Positions 43,076 to 50,960 of a stretch of 64,000 bases of DNA are shown piece after piece; the first letter of the stretch is position 1; every line of letters starts with the position of its first letter. This DNA is from Paeniglutamicibacter sulfureus (GTDB taxonomy: Bacteria > Actinomycetota > Actinomycetes > Actinomycetales > Micrococcaceae), in the NCBI RefSeq assembly GCF_030512175.1, contig NZ_JAULBL010000002.1, positions 804,149 through 868,148 of the forward strand, given 5' to 3'. The position numbers and the translations under genes are program-made. The notes below the pieces were generated by a model. It was not told the DNA's origin. It ran no database searches and saw only the letters and a program-made list of their open reading frames with translations.

Positions 43076-43260
43076 CCCGCTCTGTCCTGAACCTGAAAGT
43101 GAAACCGGTGCCCCATGGCACCGGCGTGCTTCGTCGGTGAGCCACCCGTCCCGGCGGCTGCTCTCCAGAGTTTCCTCACGCGGCTGTTCTTGGTACCTGA
43201 GAGATTGCGGGTGCTTGCCCCTTCGGTGCCCGAGTGGTGTCCGGGACTCTCCAGCCGCGC
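43076..43260 (-). promoter_or_regulatory. Tandem glycine riboswitch
   Basis: On the minus strand, aptamer 1 runs from CTGGAGAGTCCC through ACCGAAGGGGCAAGC to AATCTCTCAGGTACC (about 43260 to 43184). The short linker leads into aptamer 2, which has AACTCTGGAGAG (about 43172-43161), CACCGACGAAGCAC, and ends CTTTCAGGTTCAGGACAGAG (43100-43081). These are the conserved core strings of the glycine riboswitch, including its kissing two-aptamer form. It precedes the DUF5058 gene by 75 bases. GAGCGGGC at the 3' edge (43082-43075) can pair with GCCCGCTC (43049-43042), a plausible expression-platform stem. Confidence 0.93.
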
Positions 43261-43608
43261 GTGATCGGAAGACTATTCAGTTGTCGGCGGCTGCTTGTCC
43301 GCTGGAAGCCAACATTACTTGACGTGGGTCACAGCGGCACTCTTTATTTCAGCCGACCGAACGGTCATGAATTTCTTTTTTCCGATCCGACAAGGAATGG
43401 CCTAGGGAGTGAGGGTGATTCCAGCTCGACGCGGGGTTTCACAACGACTTGGTTCCACTACGGGAGAGTGTTCCCATCCGTCCGCGCCAGTGGTTAGCCT
43501 TGGGAATCGGCAGGCCTGCGCCCGTGGCCCGAGCTGTTGGACAGCGGGTGCCCGTTCCGCCCCTGCCGCCCATCAACGCGCCACACAGGATTCCCGGAGG
43601 TTCCATCC
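43261..43608. other. Intergenic region, presumed divergent promoters
   Basis: About 350 bases between the riboswitch and the SnoaL-like gene. It should contain the riboswitch promoter (minus strand; a TAGTCT near 43270 is the only -10-like hexamer I note) and the promoter of the SnoaL-like gene. No ORF or repeat convinced me. Confidence 0.3.
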
Positions 43609-43974
43609 ATGTCGGCAAACAAGGACACCGTCAGGAAGTACATCGACGGATTCAACAAGTCAGATCATGCCCAGATCCTTTCCTGTCTCACCGAGGACAT
43701 CGAATGGACGGTCTTCGGCCACTTCCGGCTCAGCGGCAAGGATGCCTACGACGGGGCGATCGAAAGCCCGGACTTCAGTGGGCCGCCGGTCCTGGAAATC
43801 GTGCGCCTGGTCGAGGAAGACGACGTCGTCATGGCCGAACTCTCCGGCGAGGCACACCGTGCCAACGGTGCGACCATGCGCATGACCATGGCAGAGGTCT
43901 TCGTGATGCGCGATGCGTTAATCACCGAACGCCGCGCCTTCGTCATCGAGCTGACCGAGAACGACTACAAATAG
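43609..43974 (+). CDS. SnoaL-like/NTF2-fold protein
   Basis: A 121-residue protein of the nuclear transport factor 2 fold: KYIDGFNKSDHAQILSCL, EDIEWTVFGHFRLSGKDA, and alternating strands to the end, as in SnoaL-like and ketosteroid isomerase-like proteins. GGAGG 8 bases before ATG 43609 fixes the start. Members include small cyclases, isomerases and many proteins of unknown role. It is 110 bases upstream of the giant helicase gene and probably independent of it. Confidence 0.82.
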   Translation: MSANKDTVRKYIDGFNKSDHAQILSCLTEDIEWTVFGHFRLSGKDAYDGAIESPDFSGPPVLEIVRLVEEDDVVMAELSGEAHRANGATMRMTMAEVFVMRDALITERRAFVIELTENDYK

Positions 43975-44084
43975 GCGGCGGCGATTGGCCTGCGCCTCGA
44001 GTGACGGGCCGCCGCTGCGCATCTGGGATAGGTTCTTAGGAGGGAAGCGGCACCCTTGATCGGGTTGCCCGGCGATCAACGGGG

Positions 44085-47000
44085 ATGGGCAACTGGATGA
44101 GACTGCGTGAATACGTCGGTGCGGCACTGGACATCGTTTCGGGTGCACTGACTCCATTCATGGCCGACCACCTTGCCCGGCAGAACCAAACCGCCGGCTG
44201 GACAGGTCTGCTGGACCGGCTTGAGAATGCGTTGGGGGCCGAACCACCGACCGTCCCCGCGGCATTGCCCGCGCAGTTGGGCAGGCTAATGGCAACTCCC
44301 GGAGCAGCGGGGCACGTGATCATGCTTTCGGCCGGGCAAGAGCAGCTGGCCGCGAGGCTGCGCGACGTGGCCAACGACTGGGAATTGGGTGCCGGCTTTA
44401 GTGCCGCTGCCGTCCAGCGGAACCTGGCGACCTGTGCCCAATTTCTCCGGGCCCTGGGCCTGGAACATCCGGCACGGCGCGTGGACGAGCTGGCCCGGGC
44501 CGCCGCGGAACACGTCGAAGACCCGGAGGCCACGGAGGAATCCACCGTCGATGCGGCGCCTGCAGGGAACGGTGGACGCGTCCGGATCGACATCGCGCAC
44601 GGTCCTTCCATCAACTACGCCTCGGCCCACACCCATGCCCGAATCCTTGAACGCGTGGTACTGGAGAACCCCCGCCCGGAACCATTGTCGATCCTGGTGA
44701 CGGCCGTGGTGATGGCAGGCAACCTGCCGGTCTCCGCGGTGGCCGAGAGCCGCCTGGAACTCCCGCCGGGTCTGAGCACGCTCCATGACCTGGACGTGGC
44801 GCTGGACCCGGCGGCCTTCGCCTTGATCGACACCCGCCGCCCGGGCAGGCTCATTGTCAGGGTGGCCGAGAACGGAAAACTTGTCGCCGAGGAATCGGGC
44901 GCGGTCGAGCTGCTTCCGGCCGGTTACTGGCCGGGTGCAGGCACGCAGGCCAATGCCGAACTTTTGGCCGCGTTCGTGCAGCCGCAGCATCCGCAGCTCA
45001 CCGGGATCCTCTCCGAGGCCGGGGACCTGTTCCGGGCGCGCACCGGGACCGACTCGCTCGACGCCCGCCAGGGCGGCGCCCAGCGGGTTGACCAGTCCGT
45101 CGAATGCATCTTTGAGGTGTTGCGCGCCCGTGGCATCCGGCTCGGCAATCTGCCCGCAAATTGGGACCTGGCCGATCTCGGGGGACAACACGTCCGCGCA
45201 GCCCAGGAGGTCCTCACCGAACGGCTCGGAACCGCCCTGGACACCACACTGCTGATGTCCGCGCTACTCGAGCGAGTGGCCATCAACTCGGTCATCTGGC
45301 TGGTGTGCGGCCATGCGTTCCTGGCCTATTGGCGCACCCCGGACGGCGCGCTGCCCAGCAGCAGCCTCGATGCCGAGGGAGCCCGGTCACTGGCGAACCT
45401 TGTAGACGCCGACCACCTGCGCATCGTCGAGACCACCGCGATCACCACCGACGGGCGCCCGCCCATGGCGGAAGCCGCAGCCGCGACCAAACTGGCCCAC
45501 GCACAACTTCCGTCGGCAGCCGGGTCGATGGTCTACGCCATCGACATCCGCCAGGCGCGGCGCAGCGGCATCAGTCCGCTGCCGGCCCGCGGCATCTCGG
45601 AGTTCGGCAAGCCCGTCGTGGTCGAGTACCGGGCAGCGGCGCCCGACACCCTCGAGCGCTTTTTCCGGGAAAGGACAGAACGCCGCCAGGCAGCCCCGGC
45701 CCCCACCGTCCAGGCGGCGCCGCCGCGCATCACGGCGTGGAAGAACGGGCTGCTGGATCTCTCCCTGCGCAACCGCCTGCTGAACTTCACCGAGCGTTCC
45801 CGGCTCCCGCTGGCGATCCCCGACTCCGTTCTCGCCGGACTTGAGGACCTGGTCAACCACGGGCGGAGCATCGAGTTGCTGCCCGCCGACGAGATCGGCG
45901 CGCTCGAGAAGGAGAGATACACCTCGGGGCCGTTGCTGCCGGTCGAACGCCGGATCGAGTTGCTGCTGACCCGCGGCCGGGCCTATACGAAGCTCGAGTC
46001 GGGAACCTACCTCACCCGGCTGCGCCGCCTGGCCAGCCAGGCCAAGCGGATCATTGACGAGAGCGGCGCCAACAACCTCTATCTGGCACTGGGCTCACTG
46101 AGCTGGTCGATGGACGGACGCGCCCTGCGCTCGCCGCTGTTCCTGGTGCCCGTCACCCTTCGGCCGGCGGGACGCGGCAAGCACTTCCGCCTGGAAATCG
46201 ACGAGACCGGCGCCTCCGCCCCGAACTATTGCCTGAGCGAGAAGCTGCACGAGCAATTCAACCTGCGCATCCCCGGATTCGAGGATCCGGTGCGCGACGG
46301 GTCGGGAATCGACCTCGAATCCGCCCTGGGCGCGCTGCGCGCCGCTCTGGCGGACGCCGACCTGCCCTTCCATGTGGAGGGCACCGTCGATCTGGCGATC
46401 CTGCAATTCGCCAAGTTCCGGATGTGGCGGGACCTGGACGAAAACTGGGAAACCTTCATGTCCGCGCCGCTGGTGCGACACCTGGTGGACACGCCGACCA
46501 GCGAATTCACCGACCCCGCCGGAACCGGCACCGGGCAGGGCGTTGACCTGGACCAGCTCGCCGCCAGGCTCCCGGTCCCGGCGGATGCCTCCCAGCTGGA
46601 GGCGGTCGCCGCCGCGCACGCCGGGCACACCTTCGTCCTGGAGGGCCCGCCGGGCACCGGCAAGTCGCAAACCATCACCAACCTGCTGGCCCATGCCATG
46701 GCCTCCGGGCAGCGGGTGCTGTTCGTGGCCGAAAAACGGGCGGCGCTCGAGGTGGTGAGCAAGCGGCTGAACGAGGTGGGCCTGGGCGAGTTCGCCCTGG
46801 ACCTGCATGACAAGGGCTCCTCGCCAAACGCGGTGCGCGCCCAGATCAAGGCATCCCTTGACCACCTGGTCTTCGCCGACACGGCGGGGATGGAATTGGC
46901 CTCCACCGACCTGTCCTCCTCCGTCCACCGATTGGCCGGGTATGCGCGGGACCTCCACGAGGAAAACCCCGCCGGCTACTCCACCTATGCGGCGTACAAC

Positions 47001-50000
47001 ACCGTCCTGTCCATGGATCCGGCCATTGCCACATTGCCCATCCCCGAACGCTTTGCCGCGCAGGCCGTCCCCGCCGCAGTTGACGAGGTGCGCCAGGCGC
47101 TGGTGCGGCTCCCGGACACCGCGGGTCCGACCAGGCCGCGGGACGAGCATCCCTGGGGATTCATTGGCGGACCGTTGGGTGGTGAACTGCAACAGGCAGT
47201 ACTCGATGCGGTGCAGGCCCTCGACCTGGCCCTGCACGGCGCCGGCACCCTGACGCGCGATCCGGGCGTGGCCTCCCTGGTGGAACGTGCCCCGGAACCC
47301 CAGGACCTGCGCGCCCTGGCCCGGCTGCTGAAAGCCGGGGTCCCGCTGCCGGTTCTCGATGCCGCGGCAACGGTGGAGTGGCGCTCGCGCAGCGGGGCGC
47401 TGCTGACCGAAGCGACCGCGCTGGTCCAGGAGATGGCCTGGCTGCCGGAGCTCGTGGAGCCGTCGGTGCTTCGAATGGATCTTGCCCCGGTTCACGAGGC
47501 AGCCACGCTTGCCAACAGGTTCGGTTTCCTGGGGATCGGCCGGAAGAGGCGGCGCCTGCAGGTCATCGCCGAGCACTTCGGCCAGCGCTGGATCGGCGGC
47601 GAGGACACGGCGCAACATCTCGTGGCCAGTGTGGAGGGCATGATCGAGGCGCGGGCGCAGTGCGCCAAACTCGTCGCGGGCCTGGGCTCCCTGGCCGGAA
47701 TCACCCTGTCCGGGAACTGGAACCCCTTTGTCGACGGCGACATCGAATGGCTCGCGCGGCGGCGGGAGAACCTGGTCCAGCTGGCGGACCTGCTCGCACC
47801 TGCCGGGCGGGACCGGGAGTACGCGGCGCTGCTGCGCGAGGTCCTTGGACAAAACACCCCCGCAGATCCGGCGCGTGCCGGGGAACTGGAGCGGGTCGCC
47901 GCAGCGTGGGACGCGTTGCGGGAGGCCATTGCGCCCGAACCGCGCGCCGGGCAGGCCTGGCCCGACACCGCTGGCTTCCTGGGCAGGTACCGGCGCACCG
48001 GCCAGGACCGGGTCACCGGGCGCGACGCCGAGCGCGGGCTCGAACGCTGGGTCGCATTTGTCGAGGCGCTTGAACCGCTGAAGGACCACGGCCTCGGTGC
48101 GGCCTGGACGCAACTTGCCACTGGCGCGATCCCGGCCGAGAACGCCCTGCGCGGGTTCTTGCGCGGCACCGCCGAGTCGGCCCTGGCCGAACGGCTTGCC
48201 ACCCACGGATTCGATGAATTCAGCACCGCTGCCCAGGAGCGCGCCATCGCGCGATTCACCGACTCGTCGCGCCGGCTGCGCCGGCACGTGGCCAAGTCCC
48301 TGCCCGAGGCGATCACCCGCCAGCGTGCGCAGAAGCTGAAGCAGGCCGAGAGCCGCGTGGGGGAGCTGGCCCGCCAACTCGAACGCCGGCGCGGAGGGCT
48401 CAGCGTGCGCCAGCTCATGGACTCCTACGGGGACCTGGTCACCACCATCCTGCCCTGCGTGCTGGTCAGCCCCGACTCCGCCGCCCGGTTCTTCCCGCCG
48501 CGGGCCGGCGAATTCGACATCGTGGTCTTCGACGAGGCCTCGCAGATCCGCGTGGCCGACGCCATTGGCACCCTGGGCCGGGCCAGGTCCGCGGTCATCG
48601 TGGGGGATTCGAAGCAGATGCCGCCGAGCTCCTTCGCCGAGGTCTCCGTCGAGCCGGACGAGGATCCGGAATCGGGGCTGCTGGTCGCCGACGAGGAATC
48701 GATCCTGTCCGAGGCGGTCATGGCCAGGGTGGCCCGCCGCTGGCTGTCCTGGCACTACCGCAGCCAGGACGAATCGCTGATCGCCTTCAGCAACCGGCAC
48801 TACTATGACGGCAAGCTCTCATCCTTCCCGTCCCCGCGCCACGGTGCCGCGCACGCGGGTCCTGACGGCTACGGCATTTCCCTGGTGCGGGTCGATGGCA
48901 CCTTCCACCGCACGGGGCCCGCCGAGGTGCTGCGCACCAACCCGGTGGAGGCCGGGCGCATCGTCGCGGAAATCAAGGAACGATTCGATGCCTCCCCAAT
49001 GTCCACGCCGTCCATCGGGGTGGTCACCTTCAACGCGCCGCAACGCGATTTGATTGAGGGCCTGCTGCGTGATGACCCGGACGAGCGCCTGGGTGCCGCG
49101 CTGGAAACGGACGACGAGGGATTGTTCGTGAAGAACCTGGAGAACGTGCAGGGCGACGAACGCGACGTGATCCTGTTTTCCACCGCCTTCAGCGCCAACG
49201 CACGCGGGAGGCTGCCGCTGAACTTCGGCCCGCTGAACAATGTCGGCGGCGAGCGCCGGCTGAACGTGGCCATCACCCGTGCACGGCGCCAGGTCGTGGT
49301 GTTCTCCAGCTTCGACCCCGCGGACCTGCGGGCAGAGGACTCCTCGGCCCTGGGCATCAAGCACCTGCGCGCCTACCTTGACCTTGCCGCAGAGGGCACC
49401 CGCACGCTGGAAAACGGGTCGGATTCGGCCGTGGCGCGGGACCGGCACCGCGAGCAGGTGGCGGCGGCGCTGAAGGAGCGCGGCCATGCGGTGGCGACGA
49501 ATGTGGGACTCTCGGACTTCAGGATCGATCTGACGGTTGCGAATCCCGCCCGCCCGACCGAGCCGTTGCTGGCGATCCTGTTGGACAACGGGCCGTGGGC
49601 GCGGCGCCGGACCGTGGGGGACCGCGACGGCCTGCCGCAGGAAATCCTGCGCGGCCTGCTCGGTTGGGAATCGGTCGCGCGGATCTGGCTTCCGGCCTGG
49701 CTGCAGGATGCAGGGGCCGTCCTGGACTCCCTCGATGCCGCGGTGGAAAAGGCAGGCAAGGCGCGGGCGGCGCGGGAAGCGGCTCCGGCCGCCGTGAAGT
49801 CCCCGGGCGAAGGCCAGGCATGGCGTGGCAGCCGGGACGGCGCGGCGGATGGGCGACCGGAAGCCTACCCGGGCAAGGCCACCGCGTACACGCCGTGGGA
49901 CGCGCGCACGGCGGGGACGCTCGGCGACCTTGACGAACTCAGGAGCGCTGCCGGCAAGAAGAAGGCCGCCGCGCTGCTGGGCGACATCGCGGGGGCGGAA

Positions 50001-50429
50001 TGGCCGATCCACGAAACAAGGCTGGCACGATTGGCCATCGGCGCCCACGAATCCGGCAGGATGTCCGCGGCGCGGGAGAAGTCCATGCTGGCGGCACTGC
50101 CGCGGAAGTCCTACACGGTTGATGCGGAGGGCTTCATTTGGCCCTCCAAGCAGGACCCTGCCCGGTGGGTCGATTACCGCACCGGCTTCGCGTCACACGG
50201 TCTGGACATTGAGGACATCTGCCTCCGGGAAATCGCCAACGTGATGTGCGCCCGGGCGTCGCTGGCCGGGGAGTCCGGGGTCGACGAGCTCAAGCGCGAG
50301 GCCATGAGTGTCCTGGGATACGGACGCATGACGCAGAAGGTTTCCGCGCGCCTGCAACAGGGCCTGGAACTGGCGGTCCGCGAACAGCGCCTGGAATCCG
50401 TCGCCGGCAGGATCCGCCTGGCTGGCTAG
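44085..50429 (+). CDS. Giant DUF4011 superfamily 1 helicase with C-terminal nuclease-like and DUF3320-like domains
   Basis: A 2114-residue cytoplasmic protein. Residues about 1-130 resemble a Swt1-type HEPN domain, although the expected R-N-x-x-x-H reads RDVANDWELG, lacking the His. DUF4011 begins near 548 (LLDLSLRNRLLNF). Helicase motifs follow: Walker A GPPGTGKS near 855, Walker B VFDEASQ near 1482, GDSKQMPPSSF near 1507, HYRSQDESLIAFSN near 1557, NVQGDERDVI near 1687 and RRLNVAITRARRQ near 1724. Residues about 1786-1880 resemble a Vsr/PD-(D/E)xK-like nuclease domain (DFRIDLTV, LLDNGPW, WLPAWL). A DUF3320-like domain is near 1980-2025. Such proteins are candidates for nucleic-acid defence or repair; the role here is unknown. 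ATG 44097 is an alternative start. Confidence 0.85.
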   Translation: MGNWMRLREYVGAALDIVSGALTPFMADHLARQNQTAGWTGLLDRLENALGAEPPTVPAALPAQLGRLMATPGAAGHVIMLSAGQEQLAARLRDVANDWELGAGFSAAAVQRNLATCAQFLRALGLEHPARRVDELARAAAEHVEDPEATEESTVDAAPAGNGGRVRIDIAHGPSINYASAHTHARILERVVLENPRPEPLSILVTAVVMAGNLPVSAVAESRLELPPGLSTLHDLDVALDPAAFALIDTRRPGRLIVRVAENGKLVAEESGAVELLPAGYWPGAGTQANAELLAAFVQPQHPQLTGILSEAGDLFRARTGTDSLDARQGGAQRVDQSVECIFEVLRARGIRLGNLPANWDLADLGGQHVRAAQEVLTERLGTALDTTLLMSALLERVAINSVIWLVCGHAFLAYWRTPDGALPSSSLDAEGARSLANLVDADHLRIVETTAITTDGRPPMAEAAAATKLAHAQLPSAAGSMVYAIDIRQARRSGISPLPARGISEFGKPVVVEYRAAAPDTLERFFRERTERRQAAPAPTVQAAPPRITAWKNGLLDLSLRNRLLNFTERSRLPLAIPDSVLAGLEDLVNHGRSIELLPADEIGALEKERYTSGPLLPVERRIELLLTRGRAYTKLESGTYLTRLRRLASQAKRIIDESGANNLYLALGSLSWSMDGRALRSPLFLVPVTLRPAGRGKHFRLEIDETGASAPNYCLSEKLHEQFNLRIPGFEDPVRDGSGIDLESALGALRAALADADLPFHVEGTVDLAILQFAKFRMWRDLDENWETFMSAPLVRHLVDTPTSEFTDPAGTGTGQGVDLDQLAARLPVPADASQLEAVAAAHAGHTFVLEGPPGTGKSQTITNLLAHAMASGQRVLFVAEKRAALEVVSKRLNEVGLGEFALDLHDKGSSPNAVRAQIKASLDHLVFADTAGMELASTDLSSSVHRLAGYARDLHEENPAGYSTYAAYNTVLSMDPAIATLPIPERFAAQAVPAAVDEVRQALVRLPDTAGPTRPRDEHPWGFIGGPLGGELQQAVLDAVQALDLALHGAGTLTRDPGVASLVERAPEPQDLRALARLLKAGVPLPVLDAAATVEWRSRSGALLTEATALVQEMAWLPELVEPSVLRMDLAPVHEAATLANRFGFLGIGRKRRRLQVIAEHFGQRWIGGEDTAQHLVASVEGMIEARAQCAKLVAGLGSLAGITLSGNWNPFVDGDIEWLARRRENLVQLADLLAPAGRDREYAALLREVLGQNTPADPARAGELERVAAAWDALREAIAPEPRAGQAWPDTAGFLGRYRRTGQDRVTGRDAERGLERWVAFVEALEPLKDHGLGAAWTQLATGAIPAENALRGFLRGTAESALAERLATHGFDEFSTAAQERAIARFTDSSRRLRRHVAKSLPEAITRQRAQKLKQAESRVGELARQLERRRGGLSVRQLMDSYGDLVTTILPCVLVSPDSAARFFPPRAGEFDIVVFDEASQIRVADAIGTLGRARSAVIVGDSKQMPPSSFAEVSVEPDEDPESGLLVADEESILSEAVMARVARRWLSWHYRSQDESLIAFSNRHYYDGKLSSFPSPRHGAAHAGPDGYGISLVRVDGTFHRTGPAEVLRTNPVEAGRIVAEIKERFDASPMSTPSIGVVTFNAPQRDLIEGLLRDDPDERLGAALETDDEGLFVKNLENVQGDERDVILFSTAFSANARGRLPLNFGPLNNVGGERRLNVAITRARRQVVVFSSFDPADLRAEDSSALGIKHLRAYLDLAAEGTRTLENGSDSAVARDRHREQVAAALKERGHAVATNVGLSDFRIDLTVANPARPTEPLLAILLDNGPWARRRTVGDRDGLPQEILRGLLGWESVARIWLPAWLQDAGAVLDSLDAAVEKAGKARAAREAAPAAVKSPGEGQAWRGSRDGAADGRPEAYPGKATAYTPWDARTAGTLGDLDELRSAAGKKKAAALLGDIAGAEWPIHETRLARLAIGAHESGRMSAAREKSMLAALPRKSYTVDAEGFIWPSKQDPARWVDYRTGFASHGLDIEDICLREIANVMCARASLAGESGVDELKREAMSVLGYGRMTQKVSARLQQGLELAVREQRLESVAGRIRLAG

Positions 50430-50549
50430 TGCGCTGGTGCCGGAGCCGGTGAGGAAGTTGCGGTACGGCACCAGGTGAGACGGCGAAGGACCCGGGAGCA
50501 ATCCGCGTCAGTGGCGGTTGCGAAACACCGGGGATGTCGTGCACATGAA

Positions 50550-50598
50550 AACGCGTCCCGGTGGGGGCTTCATCTCGAAGCCCCCACCGGGACGCGTT
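50550..50598. terminator. Strong bidirectional terminator
   Basis: A perfect 21-bp stem (50550-50570 with 50578-50598) and a 7-base loop, between the convergent helicase and ptsH genes. On the minus strand it is followed by TTCATGTG. Confidence 0.88.
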
Positions 50599-50626
50599 GT
50601 AGAGAAGTATGTCGAAGCAGCGAACC

Positions 50627-50902
50627 CTAGGCGTCGTGGTCCGTTTCCAGGATCGCGGCCAGGGTCTCGAGGACCGATTCGGCGCCTTCGCCGTCGGCGC
50701 GCAGCACGACCTTGGTGCCGTGCTCGGCGCCCAGGCCCATCAGCGAGAGGATGCTCGAGGCGTCCATCGCTTCATCGGCCGGCTCGCCCTCGCGGGCGAT
50801 GGTGACCTCGAGGTCTTCGTTGCCGGCTGCCTCGGCGAAGATGGCTGCCGGACGGGCGTGCAGGCCGACGCGGCTGGCGATGGTTGCAATACGTTCTGCC
50901 AT
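50627..50902 (-). CDS. ptsH: Phosphocarrier protein HPr
   Basis: A 91-residue HPr with the phosphorylation site His15 in GLHARPAAIF and the Ser46-region helix DASSILSLMGLG. It receives phosphate from enzyme I and passes it to EIIA-type domains. It is the last gene of the fructose PTS operon, 58 bases after fruA. Enzyme I is not in the window. Confidence 0.95.
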   Translation of the reverse strand: MAERIATIASRVGLHARPAAIFAEAAGNEDLEVTIAREGEPADEAMDASSILSLMGLGAEHGTKVVLRADGEGAESVLETLAAILETDHDA

Positions 50903-50960
50903 GGGGGGTTCTCCTTGGATTGAGCTGGTTTTTTGTGTGGAAGTTTGTCGGGCGGGGTGT

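Noticed and set aside
46095-48800. Long open frame of 901 codons on the minus strand inside the helicase gene
   Set aside because: It is antisense to a frame with six recognisable helicase motifs. High GC content keeps the complementary frame open, and its composition (Arg/Gly/Pro-rich, no domain) is typical of a shadow.
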